Of a stretch of 64,000 nucleotides of DNA, positions 1-10,101 are shown piece by piece (the stretch's first letter is position 1; the number at the start of each line of letters is the position of its first letter). Under the pieces are notes generated by a model that ran no database searches, was not told the origin of the DNA, and worked only from the letters and a program-made list of their open reading frames with translations. Location: assembly GCA_026075535.2 (NCBI GenBank), contig AP026543.1, positions 9,176,001 through 9,240,000 on the forward strand. Direction: 5' to 3'. Source of the stretch: Tricholoma matsutake (Eukaryota; Basidiomycota; Agaricomycetes; Agaricales; Tricholomataceae). The position numbers and the translations under genes are program-made.

Positions 1-225
1 CCGTGCTGAGTTGGTTATTCAACACAAAAGAGGAGTCAAGAAAGCAGTGGGATGAACCAGAATCAATGAGGGTTCAGACAGGGGCGGAAAGGTCAGGAAT
101 AGTTAAGAGGATGATTAGGGAGTCAGGGTCGGAAAGAGCAGACACATTGAGATGGACATAGGCAGCCAAGTGGGTAAGGTCAATGCAACCCCCAGCCCCA
201 ATGGCTGTATCCTGAGGGTTGCGGA
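1..225 (-). pseudogene. Start of pol (protease) of chromovirus A, partial
   Basis: The pol reading is in the -1 frame relative to gag and overlaps the end of gag. After a linker it reaches the retroviral-type aspartic protease motif LIDSGSSH. One in-frame TGA at 74-76 lies just before the motif, and the reading runs off the left edge. A -1 gag-pol arrangement is common in this group, but I see no canonical slippery heptamer at the junction. Identification as protease rests on the DSG triad and on alignment with copy B (about 8040-8180), which carries a TGA at the same place. Confidence 0.7.
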
Positions 226-1605
226 CTATTTTTCCGAGTCTGCAGAATCGGGAATTACAGTGGATGCACAGGCTTTTGTGGCTTTAGACTTCGGGCAGTT
301 TCCTGCTACGTGCCCTTCTTCACCGCAGTAGAGGCAAAGTCTTTCCTGCATGCGACGTTCTCGTTCATCCGCAGTAAGTTTGCCGTTCTTCCCCAACTTG
401 TCAGAGATGGACAACTTGGAAGTGTTCTTTGTTGTGGAGGGCTGCTGGTTGGAGGAGTTTCCCCGAGGGGAGCTCAATGAGGATTGATTGGTGGACTGGG
501 AGGAACCTTTGGGGTTGTCCTTCTTGACAGGGTTAGAAGAGTTCCTGGAATTCTTAGTTTCAAACTGGGTTTCATCTTCCTGCATCCAGTAGATATTGTC
601 ACAGTCCTGTGCTTTCAAGCACAGTCCTGCAAGGGTGTCGGGTTTACCACCCCGAAGGACTTCTATACAAAGTTGGAGCGGAAGACCACGGAAATAGTGG
701 TCATGGAGGGCTGCCTCATTCCAGTTGACCCTAGAAGCTAATTCCCAAAAGTCAATGTTATACTTTGTGATGCGACCACTTTTCTTCATTGCTAAATCGG
801 AAAGAGCTTTTTCTGCATCCCCAAGTGGGTCGTGCGGGCCGAAGTTACTCTCTAGTTCAGCAAGAAAAGCCTCATAATCCCACATCCAGTGTGCAGAATC
901 AGTCGGGTCGTTAAGACCGGGCTCAAACCAGCTGAGAGCTGATCCCTTGAGATAAGAGAGGATAAATATGATCTTTTTCTCATCAGAAGAAAATATGTGT
1001 GGACGGTCGCGGAAATGAAGGTTACACGAGACTAGGAAGTCTCTAAGTTTCTTTGGGTTGGAGCCATCAAAGGTGTTGGGGTCATGAACTTTGATTTTCT
1101 CGGTCTTGGGTGCGTTATTTTGTTGGAGGGTGCGGATACTCTCCGAGAGGTTGTAAAGAACATCTATGAACCTATCCCCTGGATCAGGGTTTCCCCCCAC
1201 GGGAGGTTGATCATCAGGATCATTGGGATCGGGGTCACCCCCAGGGCCGTCCGGACCACTAGGGTCATCGGGTCCGCCAGGAGGTCCGTCCTCTAGACCA
1301 CGATCTTCCAACCCATAGGGTTCAGGCTGGTTGATGCCCCCTACGTACTCAAGGGGAGTCATGGGTCGGGGTTCTTCCGGATTCACAGGAGATTGTTGAG
1401 CTTGAGTAGACATGAGGTTTGCACTGATTGATGGGGCTCCGAAACCGATTTGTCGGAAAATGTTGGAAGGTCTGGAAGTTACTCCAAATGTTGAGGCGGG
1501 TCGTGGGCTAGGAAGTGTGGATCGCTGAATTGCAGAGATCCCTGGAATGGTACCGGCGCGCTGAGAGTTTCTGGTTGTGCGCTGGTGAGTTTCAGTTGGG
1601 GTCAT
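226..1605 (-). CDS. Gag polyprotein of chromovirus A
   Basis: Intact 459-residue Gag, the capsid/nucleocapsid precursor of a Ty3/Gypsy element. The N-terminal third is a Pro/Asp/Gly-rich low-complexity stretch. The middle (about residues 165-330) is a retrotransposon Gag domain, with motifs such as FDGSNPKKLRDF and SYLKGSALSWFEPGL. The C-terminus carries a CCHC zinc knuckle, CLYCGEEGHVAGNC, which binds RNA during packaging. The start is supported by the matching but broken start in copy B at 4140. The frame is fully open, unlike copy B, so A decayed less or inserted later. Pol continues in the -1 frame. Confidence 0.88.
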   Translation of the reverse strand: MTPTETHQRTTRNSQRAGTIPGISAIQRSTLPSPRPASTFGVTSRPSNIFRQIGFGAPSISANLMSTQAQQSPVNPEEPRPMTPLEYVGGINQPEPYGLEDRGLEDGPPGGPDDPSGPDGPGGDPDPNDPDDQPPVGGNPDPGDRFIDVLYNLSESIRTLQQNNAPKTEKIKVHDPNTFDGSNPKKLRDFLVSCNLHFRDRPHIFSSDEKKIIFILSYLKGSALSWFEPGLNDPTDSAHWMWDYEAFLAELESNFGPHDPLGDAEKALSDLAMKKSGRITKYNIDFWELASRVNWNEAALHDHYFRGLPLQLCIEVLRGGKPDTLAGLCLKAQDCDNIYWMQEDETQFETKNSRNSSNPVKKDNPKGSSQSTNQSSLSSPRGNSSNQQPSTTKNTSKLSISDKLGKNGKLTADERERRMQERLCLYCGEEGHVAGNCPKSKATKACASTVIPDSADSEK

Positions 1606-2304
1606 AGGAGAAGAGACGAGTGAAGTGTGAGTTTGTATATACTGTTAAGAACTGATCCAAAAGGGCTCATTGGAATCCGGTCGGACCCAGCGGGTGTTTG
1701 AGAGCGGAAGATTGTCGGGTTGTAGCGGATTATGCGGATGGGTAACGAAAAGGACTTGGCTTCAGCTTGTAAGAAGCTGCGCCCTTCACCTCGTCTGGTG
1801 TCCCAATTTTGGGTAGAGGTTTTAGAGATAGGAGCGGGAGAGTGCGGGTAAATGCGGGAAGGAGTACAGAGGGACTTAGGTTAAGTTCAGATGAGACTAG
1901 AACTTCAGAGGGGAACTAGAGGTTGAGTTGAATGGAGTTCAGACTCTTAGAGGTCAGGAGTTGGAGTAGAAGGAGGTTTTAGATTGACAGGGTAAAGTTG
2001 AGTCTATGTCGATATATGAACTGAGGAATACAAAGCGAAACTAACTAAGCTTAAATACTAGAGTCTGGAACAAGAGCGGAATGGAAACGGAAACTGCGGC
2101 AGTGTCTCAACTGTGTAGATAAATTGCCTAGCGGAGGCCGCACAGGAATCCGTAGTCGAATTTGCAAAACTAGATGGCAGCCTGGTGCACAGCAGTGTGG
2201 GCAGTACAAGGGGGCCGGAATGAAGGCGGTAGGAGTTGAGTTAGGAAAAGCGGAAAAGATCGGAAGGTTGCGGGTTCCGAGTGGGCGAGGAACGGATCAT
2301 GACA

Positions 2305-2804
2305 TCTCCAAACTGTGCCTCCAATCTCTCCAGAAATTCCTTGAAGGTTGCAAATGGTTTATTTCCCGTGGCAATTTGATTAATAGCCTTGTTTCTCCAG
2401 AACTGTGCTTTCCCCCCCTGAATGTATGAGAGAGCAAACATAATCCTAGACTTGGCTGTACGAAACTCTGGCTTCCTCCCATGGATGTACAGTAGAATAG
2501 AGCTGATGAAGGATTTTGTATTCTCCATGGTACTGTCAAAGATTTGTGGGGACGCATACTTAGGTAAGCACGCTTTTCCATTTCCGGATTTCTCCACTGT
2601 CTCATCCTCCTGTGACATCCACTCCACCATCTCCTCCATCTCATCATCTCTTTCTACTGTTGTCTCTGGCTGTACTTTGGCTTGTGATGCTGCCAACACT
2701 GACACTAATTGCAACATTTGTGCTGTAAGCACATCAATTTTCGCCTCTAGCACTGGTGTGGGACCAGGATTAGGACCAGGACTAGAAGTTGAGGGTTCGG
2801 ACAT
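2305..2804 (-). pseudogene. Truncated Gag of a third Gypsy element (C)
   Basis: The N-terminal about 165 residues of a Gag protein unrelated in its first part to that of A and B. It starts MSEPSTSSPGPNPGP, has a hydrophobic heptad region (about residues 20-45), then the Gag motif FMFALSY-like segment and KAQFWRN, and ends at LEAQFGD where the sequence passes into the LTR of element A. The remaining reading to about 2241 is read-through into that LTR. No zinc knuckle or pol is present, so the rest of element C is either left of the window or lost. The order of events is clear: C was here first and A inserted into it. Confidence 0.72.
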
Positions 2805-2892
2805 AATGGTAAAATCTGTGATGAATCACTTCTTCAACAAATTCAAGATTTTTTTTTTTTTTTTTGAGACCTCTCCAAATGTTTACGGGTCA

Positions 2893-2976
2893 TGTGATGG
2901 TTCATCAATTGTTCATCAATTGTTTGTCAATCATTTGTCAATTGTTCATCAATCATTTGTCAATTGTTTGTCGTTC
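2893..2976. repeat. Short tandem repeat of TTGTTCATCAA-type units
   Basis: About seven head-to-tail units of an 11-bp motif alternating TTGTTCATCAA and TTGTTTGTCAA. They lie upstream (on the minus strand) of the element C gag start, next to a run of about 16 T at 2851-2866. Just beyond is an AATTAGGTGCCCGACGA box resembling the ATTGGGACACCAGACGA box upstream of gag in element A. By position these boxes may mark the LTR/primer-binding region, but I cannot name the tRNA primer. Confidence 0.6.
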
Positions 2977-3341
2977 GTCGGGCACCTAATTTGACACTTT
3001 GGATCAATAACCCTTCCAACAGTGCCTGATCTCAGAGATAACACTGAATTTGGCTTGTAACTAAAATAGTTGTCTGAATAGAGTGATGTAAATCATAACT
3101 AAACCAGATCCAATCAGTTGTCTGGTTGCAGCTGTCCTAATGATGAGTGCTGCCTCTCAATCACTGGCAGTCACAATGTAAGGTGAGGCCTGGTGTCGGC
3201 TTATGAAAGAAAAGGTAGATTACATATGTACAAGTACTTCTGGCTCGTGCCAAAAGGATGAGTAATTGGATGTAGCATGGTGAAACAATGATGTATGCGC
3301 AAGTAAGAGGAGGCGCACTGATATGGGCAGTTGTGTTCTTC
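2977..3341. other. Probable LTR/leader remnant of element C, no gene
   Basis: No open frame of interest. By position (upstream of gag C on the minus strand) this should be LTR or leader of element C, ending where the copia-type LTR starts. No partner copy is present in the window, so the LTR borders cannot be drawn. Confidence 0.4.
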
Positions 3342-3744
3342 TGTTAGGGCAACACCCACTATCTGCTAGCTAAGACTGTGCCGGTTATCTCTACAAGAAG
3401 GGGGTAGGATCCGCGCTCGTGATGGTGGAACTGATGGTTTTGATGCGAGGGGTTATTAATAGGTGAGTTTGTTGATAAAGGCCTTTCACACTGAAAGCAT
3501 AGGTGGAATACCTAAGAGAACACAACTGGGGTCCCCTAGGTGTATATTTAGGGTTTATATACTATGTTACATATATTGTACATTGTTGTTACCGATGCAC
3601 TCATACATGTGCATACATATTGATGTGTGCGAACTAAAATTCTCATGGTATCAAAGTGTAGCGTCATTTGGCATCATGTAATGTAATTTGACATAATAAA
3701 ATAAAAACTGAAATTTTATTAGGTAATGTGGTGGTTTCCTAACA
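3342..3744 (-). mobile_element. Copia-type LTR, copy 1
   Basis: A 403-bp sequence bounded by the perfect inverted ends TGTTAGG and CCTAACA typical of Ty1/copia LTRs. It is related along most of its length to 17231-17542 (shared blocks include ATCTGCTAGCTA, CTACAAGAAGGGGG, GGGGTTATTAATAG and GAATACCTAAGAGAACACAA). A TATATAAACCC box lies mid-way on the minus strand, and a PPT-like AAGTGGGTGAC precedes the TGTTAGG on that strand; both favour minus orientation. No exact 5-bp target duplication flanks it, so it may be the remaining end of a larger deleted element rather than a clean solo LTR. Confidence 0.7.
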
Positions 3745-4075
3745 GTCACCCACTTAATTCCAACCCAATTACGCTCCAAATATCCTCTTAAGCCTATCTC
3801 AAACTTTAGCTTATCCTCTCCGGAAATTCTCTAGACCTCTGATCTTCCTCTTTACCTTTGTCTTGAAATTAGGACACTTGATGAGGAGAAGGGTGCAACT
3901 TTTTATAAGTTGAAGCCAATCCTTTCTGTCCCCACACTTGGTACAGCACATCAAGTGAACCTTGCCCCGGAATCCCATCGGGTTCCCTCCCCTGCTCAAT
4001 CAATCCTTATCAACTTCTACCACCCAGATACAACCAGAAATCCAACAACTTCCTCCTCCAGCCCAGAACTTAACA
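3745..4075. repeat. Dispersed repeat R1, copy 1
   Basis: About 330 bp nearly identical in order to 16667-16998, both starting GTCACCCACTTAATTCCAACCC and ending CAGAACTTAACA. On the minus strand this copy encodes a 62-residue open frame with the pattern CCTKCGDRKD...C...C, suggestive of a zinc-binding tail; it is broken in copy 2. In this copy the repeat directly abuts the copia-type LTR, in the other it does not. It may be the 3' internal end of a retroelement. I do not recognise it. Confidence 0.6.
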
Positions 4076-4139
4076 TTATTTACAAACTCTCACTACTCTC
4101 ATCAAACCCATCCCATCTTCTATCTTCTAAAACCTTCCT

Positions 4140-6470
4140 ATGACTCCCACTGAATCACAGACTCAATGAACTACAAGAAACTCCTGCCATGCTGGCGCAG
4201 TACCAGGTTTATCAGCAATCTGCTGATCTATACTTCCTTCCCCTAGGCATGCTTCAACTTTTGGTGTATCCACCAGACCATCCAACATCTTCAGACAAAT
4301 TGGGTCTGGAGCACCCTCCATCAGTGCAAACCTCATGTCTCAGCCTCCAGAGACCCCTCAGAATATGACTCCACTTGAGTATGTAGAGAATGTTGGGCAA
4401 TCTAACCCCTTCGACGAGGAAGGTCCAGGTAAAGAGGATGGACTTCCCAGTGGACCTGATGACCCTAGCGGTCCTGATGGCACCAGGGATGACCCCAATC
4501 CTGACAACCCTGCTGATCCTCTACCTCCCAATGGCGGAAATCCTGACCCAGGAGATAGGTTCCTCAATGATCTCTTTGACCTCTCAGATAGTCTCCAAAC
4601 CCTCCAGCAGAATCAAGCACCCAAAACTGAGAAAATCAAAGTTCGAGATCCTGACACTTTTGATGGGACCAATCCCTGGAAACTTCAGGACTTCCTAGTC
4701 TTGTGCAACCTTCACTTCCGTGATCATCCTCAAGTTTTTGCTTCCGATGAAAAGAAGATCCTATTCATCCTTTCCTACATCAAAGGGTCAGCCCTTAGCT
4801 GGTTTGAACCTGGGCTCAATGACCCAACAAATTCTGCTCATTGGATGTGGAACTATGAGGTATTCCTTAGTGAGTTGGAAGGTAATTTTGGTCCTCATAA
4901 CCCTGTTGGGGATGCAGAGAAAGCCCTTTCAGAACTCACCATGAAGAAAGGTGGATGTATAATGTGGACTTCTGGGAACTAGCATCCTGGGTCAACTGGA
5001 ATGAGGCTGCTCTTTGCGACCAGTACTTCTGAGGTCTTCCACTCCACCTTTGCATAGAAGTATTGCGGGGGGGATGACCCAAAACCTTAGCATCCCTATG
5101 TTTTAAAGCTCAGGATGCTGACAACATCTATTGGATGCAGGAAGAAAAAACCTGCTTAGAAGCAAAGACCCCCAGAAATCCTGCACACCCCAGGAAAAAG
5201 GAATCTAAAGGTTCTCCTAGCTCCAATTCCAACTATATCCAAACCTCAGTCCTTAGGGAATGTCATGGGCTACCCTGGGGTTTTTCAGGGCAACATGTGC
5301 CCGTACCCATCAAAACCCATACCTGTACACAAGGGTACAGGTTCTGATAGGTATGGGTCATGGGTTGGGTATCAAAACCTGTATGGGATTGAAACACATT
5401 AAAAGCAATCGCTGATCATTTATATGTTTACACATATTTGTATGCTCACCACATCAACCACCACTCTCAATGATGCTGCCACTTCCTCCCTTCCACCTAC
5501 CCATAGAACCAACCACAGAAATGGGCCCAAATGATGTTATTGTCATTTGGGCCCGTGGTAAACTTCTTTTTATATATTCTTTGCTTTTTATTTTTCAACT
5601 AACTTATATTTTTGTGTCTTATAGGTTTTGATGTATAACAACAAAACAACATCAGGATGACGCGGCCACTTATGGGACCATGAAAGCACCCCCAACCACC
5701 GCCACGAGCGACTGCTTGTGGGGTGGGAATGGGTCCAACTACAAAACAGCAAGAGAACAGCAATGCCACCACCAAACCAAATGAAAATGGAACAAGGATG
5801 GAATGATGGGAGAGGAGGGGGAGACAATGAGGAGGAGGCAAGGCAAACAAAAAAGGCCCAAGAGACATCAAACGACATCTCTTGGGCCATTGGTAAGTTT
5901 TTTTCCTTCTATTTCATTTTTTGTTACTAACAAAATTTTTTTAACTACTGACTGGAACTGCTGACCACGCTGACGACAACAGGACAATGAAGCTGACCCA
6001 GCACTTGCCCCACACCGCTGCAAGCCCCTGCTCGTGGGGTGGATTGCAGGTACTCGACAATGACAATGACATGGAGAGGGGAGGATGATGTCAACAACAA
6101 TGAGGGGAAATAATTTATTTAATAGTTTATACCAGTATTTGGCCCAAGCCCTACATTCATGTACAAAACCCGCTATGCCCACATCATGGGTGTGGGTTGG
6201 GCGAGGGTTACTAAACCCCAACCCATACCCATACCCTTATGCACCTGTGGTGTCTACCTGCACGGGTTTACAAACCCATGACATTCCCTATCAGTCCTTG
6301 TCCAGCTCTAATCGCACAAACCAATCCTCATCTGGCAGCTCCTTGGGGTTGAAGAATAACTTCCAGAGGGACAAACCAAAGAATTCTATTTCTGACAAGT
6401 TGGGAAAAGATGGTAAACTAATCAGAGATGAGCACAAACACCGCATGAAAGAGGGACTGTGGTGAGAAAG
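4140..6470 (+). pseudogene. Gag of chromovirus B, broken
   Basis: Reads MTPTES at the start like the Gag of copy A, meets a TGA within ten codons and another stop soon after, then is open from 4335 to 4982. It shows the same Pro/Asp/Gly-rich region and the motif SYIKGSALSWFEPGLNDP. Frameshifts and a TGA (Arg in copy A) follow near 4960-5030. The hAT at 5254-6290 splits the C-terminal linker; homology to copy A resumes at 6291 (ISDKLGKDGKL) and decays through the zinc knuckle. Not translatable as it stands. Confidence 0.82.
5254..6290. mobile_element. Non-autonomous hAT element, TAGGG class, copy 1
   Basis: 1,037 bp with terminal inverted repeats TAGGGAATGTCATGGG / CCCATGACATTCCCTA and a perfect 8-bp target duplication TCAGTCCT at 5246-5253 and 6291-6298, the hallmark of the hAT superfamily. 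It sits in the gag of chromovirus B, whose reading resumes on the far side. No transposase is present. Subterminal CCCATACC repeats occur at both ends. Inside are two hairpin-plus-intron-like modules (5523-5624 and 5855-about 5950) and two copies of a GAGCNNCTGCTYGTGGGGTGG box. The same features recur in 13752-14883. Confidence 0.9.
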
Positions 6471-6499
6471 GACATGGAGCCAGAAATTGTCTGAAGTCC

Positions 6500-6658
6500 A
6501 AAGCAGCCAAAGCTCATGCTGCAGCAGTCACTGCGTCCAAGCTGGACTCTGCAGACTCATAAAAATAGTCCACAACCCTTGGGAACACACCATTGGGGCT
6601 GAGGGTTGCATTGACCTTTCCCAGTTGGCTGCTTACATCCATCTCAATGTGTCCACTG
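6500..6658 (+). pseudogene. Start of pol, chromovirus B (5' of insertion)
   Basis: Begins in the -1 frame relative to gag, as in copy A, with the shared motif GCIDLSQLAAYIHLNVS. It is cut at 6658 by the LTR-like insertion and continues at 8044 with ALSDPESL. Confidence 0.7.
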
Positions 6659-8038
6659 ATATGGCTCCCCACCTCTCTGCGCATGTACGAAACATATGTT
6701 GTGATCCCGCATATCTCTACTCAACTCCTGACCAGACCACTAGGGAACTGCATGGGTTTTACCTGCGGGTTTCCCACGCTTTTATTTCCTAATTTATTCA
6801 ATGAGTTTTGCATGAAAAATCATGAAAAAAAGATTTTCTGAAAGCTTTTTGTTGGCTCTTTGTGATCTAACACATAAAACAATACTTGGGAGACATTTGT
6901 CATGTGACAAGGTTGAAAATAAATTATTTTGTCCCTTGCATCACAAGCATCCATTGAATAGCTATCAGAAAATCATTTTTTCATGAGTTTTTATGCAAAA
7001 CTCATTGAATAAATTAGGAAATAAGAGTGTGGGAAACCCATGCAGTTCCCTACAGACCACTGCCTTAAGCCACTTTTGCTGCTTTTTGCACTTTCTGTGC
7101 TTTTGCCACCTTCTGTGTTGTGCTGTTCACAAGCACTACTGTATATCAAGTACGGAAACCTCCATACCATCCAATGGTTTGTGCATCACCAATAGCCACT
7201 TATGCCCCTGGAGATAGCCAATATGCACCCAGCCTGCACTTTCTGACAATCATGCACTTTCTGTTGATTGTTGCACTTTGGTGTTATTTGGCAGCACACA
7301 GCACACAACCATGGTCTGGACAAATACCCGATTGCTATCACATTAACGCTGCAGAAAACCAAAGCATACAGCCCCAGAACAAGAGCATGAGACCCAGAGG
7401 CACATCAAAAGTGGAAATAGCCCCTGATCAATTCACAGTCAGACTATACCCTGCATAGGGTAATTAGTTGCGGAAGCACATCATGCAGAAAAGCCTTACA
7501 TTCCTTGTGGATGGAACTTACAAATGTGTTGCACTTTTCATTTCTTCTATCTCCTTTTTATATAGTTTTTGTGACATAAAAACCTTGTAACTAGTGCAAA
7601 ATAAGAAGAAGAAAATTTTCCCCACTTCAGTTTGCTGTGTCTCGAGGTTTTACTTTGCATCTAGTCCCTCATATGGTTGTGTTGTGTCTTCGTATTGCTA
7701 CCTGTGTCATAGCTCATCATTGCACTTTTGTATAACAACTTCGTATAGCCACATTGTGCATCATTGTGCTTTTTCGATTCATTGCACTTTTTCCTGATAT
7801 ATCAAGTACAGGTTATAGTAGATTCTGTGTAACCTTGCACAAGTCATATTATGTCTCCCCTTCCTATCTCATATTCCACATTCTACCATGCTATTGTGCA
7901 AATCTTTGATTGTTTTGTTGCATCTTGGAGGACGATCCAAGGCCCCTAATCAAACCTTCACATCTCAAACACGCCTGCAGATGTAGGTTTTGTGTTTTGT
8001 TTGGGTTGAACTCAATGTCAGGTATCAACTGGACTCAT
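6659..8038 (+). mobile_element. LTR-like insertion Y in pol of chromovirus B
   Basis: 1,380 bp between two copies of CACTG (6654-6658 and 8039-8043) that interrupts an otherwise continuous pol reading. It starts ATATGGCTCC and ends GGTATCAACTGGACTCAT. Its 3' part (GTTTTGTTTGGGTT shortly before the end) resembles insertions at 9132 and 12603. It has no protein-coding content and contains many copies of TTGCACTTT. The likeliest reading is a solo LTR of a large-LTR retroelement; whether its true ends are TGAT...ATCA, overlapping the duplication, is uncertain. A 312-bp MITE is nested inside. Confidence 0.6.
6741..7052. mobile_element. Palindromic hAT MITE, TAGGG class
   Basis: 312 bp flanked by the perfect 8-bp duplication CAGACCAC (6733-6740 and 7053-7060). 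Terminal repeats begin TAGGGAACTGCATGGGTTT and extend as arms of about 90-105 nt, differing by a 13-nt insertion and a few substitutions, so the whole element can fold into one long stem with a short loop. It carries no coding capacity. The ends match the TAGGG...CATGGG class of the other non-autonomous hATs here. Confidence 0.92.
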
Positions 8039-8043
8039 CACTG

Positions 8044-9131
8044 CTCTTTCTGATCCTGAATCCCTTACCATCCTGCTATCCCTTTCCAAGCATTCCCTAA
8101 AAATCTGAACTCTTATTGACTCTAGTTCCTCACATTGTTTCCTAGATTCATCATTTGTGTGGGACAACCAACTTAGTACCGGAATCATTTCTCTGGTCGG
8201 ACTGTGACTATTTGATGGAACCTGCAACTCCACCATAACCCAGGTCGTGAAACTTCCAGTCACTTTTTTGTCTGGTGAAGTGTTCAATCTAACATTTATG
8301 TAACCTCACTGGACTCTTCCCATTCCGCAGTTCTTGGTCATAACTGACTGAAGCAATACAATCCGTTGATTGACTGGTCTTCAGGCCAAATAAATTTCCG
8401 CTCTGCAGCTCAAAGAGGTCCTTCCCCCTTGACGTCTCCTGACTCTGCTAGCTTGTGTGAGTCACCTTCACCTCCGAACCTTCCAGCAGAAACCCATGAA
8501 AACCCTGTGGTCTCTAAATCCTGGAAACTCATACCTCCTGAGATCTCTTTCATCAATGCTGCCGCTTATATGCATGCAAGCAAACTCCCTGGGGCTATAG
8601 CCTTTCAGATGACCTTCTCCCTGGAAGGACTGATGGCCAAATCTTCTGTAACATCCAGAATTCCTCCAGATCTTTCAGATGTTCCAGAGGAATACCACAA
8701 ATTTGCAGATGTCTTCAACAAACAAAAAGCCAACACCCTTCCTCCGCATTGTTCCTATGACCTCAAGATAGAGATGGAGGATAATGCTCCCCCACCTCCG
8801 GGTTGCATGTACTACCTCTAGCCCTCTGAACTGGAAGCTCTCCAAATATTCATTGAAGAGAATGTCCGCTCGGGCTTCATCCGCCCCTCCAAATCCCCTC
8901 ACGGCACTCCTATACTCTTTGTCAAGAAAAAGGATGGAAGTCTCCAATTGTGCATCAACTACTGGGGACTCAACCGCATCTCAAAGAAGGACCACTACCC
9001 ACTTCTGCTAATCTTGGATCTCCTGGACTCTCCAGGAAAAGCCCATGTGTTCATTAAAATTGACCTCCAGCATGCCTATTACTTAGTTTGCATCGCTGAG
9101 GGAGATGAGTGGATAACCACTTTCCACACAC
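8044..9131 (+). pseudogene. Pol of chromovirus B: protease and N-terminal reverse transcriptase
   Basis: Starts in the protease, where the usual DSG triad has decayed to DSS in LIDSSSSHCFLDSSF, with the same upstream TGA as in copy A (8106-8108). A long linker (open frame from 8366) leads into the RT. The motifs [24 protein letters not shown] and the following fingers/palm segment [13 protein letters not shown] are plain; the latter holds the first catalytic Asp of RT. A stop occurs at 8819-8821 and several frames are shifted. Insertion X1 cuts the RT at 9132. Confidence 0.82.
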
Positions 9132-10101
9132 TGATAGGTCCACTAGCCAGTACAAGCTCTGAAATAAATTTCGCAGATTCACAGATAGTCAATGCACAGC
9201 CACAAACATTTCACATCCATTTTCGGCATCTTTCGAACCTTTTTCGACTACTTTGCAAGCTTCCGATCAAATTTCAGACATTTCGAAGATTTTGCATTTT
9301 TAGTTTCTACTTTGCACACTTCAGCATGGACCCCAACACTTTGCATGCTTCCCATCACTTCCCCTTTACATAATCGACTTTGACGAACCAGATTTCGGCT
9401 ATATTCATGCAGCACACATCACCTCGAGGTGCATCACGATGTTTTGCAATTTTTTTGCAATTTTTGCAATATTTAGCCAATTCTAGAACAAAAGGACAGT
9501 CTATATTTTGATTTATTGTCTCCCACACTCCGTAGACTCGTGGTTATTGTTCCATATTGGTTATCACTTCATCCCTGAAGTCCATATGTTTTCTTTTGCC
9601 TCATGTTCTCCCATGCCCACTATTGCTTTTTTGGTACTATCTCTTTTTAACCTACAAAACCTTGTATTATCCACGATGAATACAAGGGAAGTGTCCCCCA
9701 AGTATAGTATTAGTAGTGGAGAGCTAAAAACTCTCTTCTCATTGTTTGAGTCGCAAGTTTTAGTCTGAAAATTCTTCGGATTTTGTCGAAACTTGTTCAT
9801 CCTCATTTTGCCTCTTGATATTATCGTCATCCTCTCATATTCATCGTTGCTCACCTCTCGCATCGTTTATCAACCTTTCCATCACTCACCAATATCTTTG
9901 CAGTTCATTTTGCAATCCCTAAAAATATTGCAACACCTTGAAACTACTTTGCACATCCCAAACTTTGTTCGGATCATCTAGTGTGTCATTATTGGAGATC
10001 GGTGAAAGTTTAGAATGAATTGCAACCTTCCTCTGACTTGTGTTATACCAAATAGGACCCTTTTAGGTGTTTTGTTTGGGTTTCCAGGTTGAGTATCATC
10101 A
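9132..10101 (+). mobile_element. LTR-like insertion X1 in RT of chromovirus B
   Basis: 970 bp starting TGATAGGTCCACYA and ending GTTTGGGTTTCCAGGTTGAGTATCATCA, the same two ends as X2 at 12603-13703. It splits the RT between FHT and YGSFKWLVVPF. The TG...CA ends, a promoter-like AACCTACAAAACCTTGTATTATCC and the lack of coding sequence fit a solo LTR. The flanks do not show a clean 5-bp duplication here (CACAC versus ATTCA), probably through decay. Confidence 0.6.

Larger units (their letters stand above)
1..2304 (-). mobile_element. Chromovirus A, 5' half (Ty3/Gypsy)
   Basis: This is the 5' part of an LTR retrotransposon read on the minus strand; its 3' part lies beyond the left edge. It holds a leader and probable 5' LTR (about 1606-2304), gag, and the start of pol. 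The right border is placed where the gag reading of another element (C) breaks off, at a TGTCATGATCC start typical of an LTR beginning with TG. The LTR/leader border and the primer-binding site could not be fixed, and the missing 3' LTR prevents a check of target-site duplication. Gag and early pol match element B at 4.1-12.6 kb, so A and B are two copies of one family. Confidence 0.75.

Noticed and set aside
1795..1830. Primer-binding site of chromovirus A (TGGGACACCAGACGAGG)
   Set aside because: Position fits and a similar box exists upstream of gag C, but I could not match it to a tRNA 3' end, so it is mentioned only as a possible LTR boundary.
4358..4567. Minus-strand Pro/Gly/Ser-rich frame opposite gag B
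   Set aside because: Antisense shadow of the low-complexity start of gag; no independent signal.
9132..10101. Helitron insertion
   Set aside because: Ends are TG...CA, with no TC start, CTRR end or 3' hairpin, and X2 has a 5-bp duplication.
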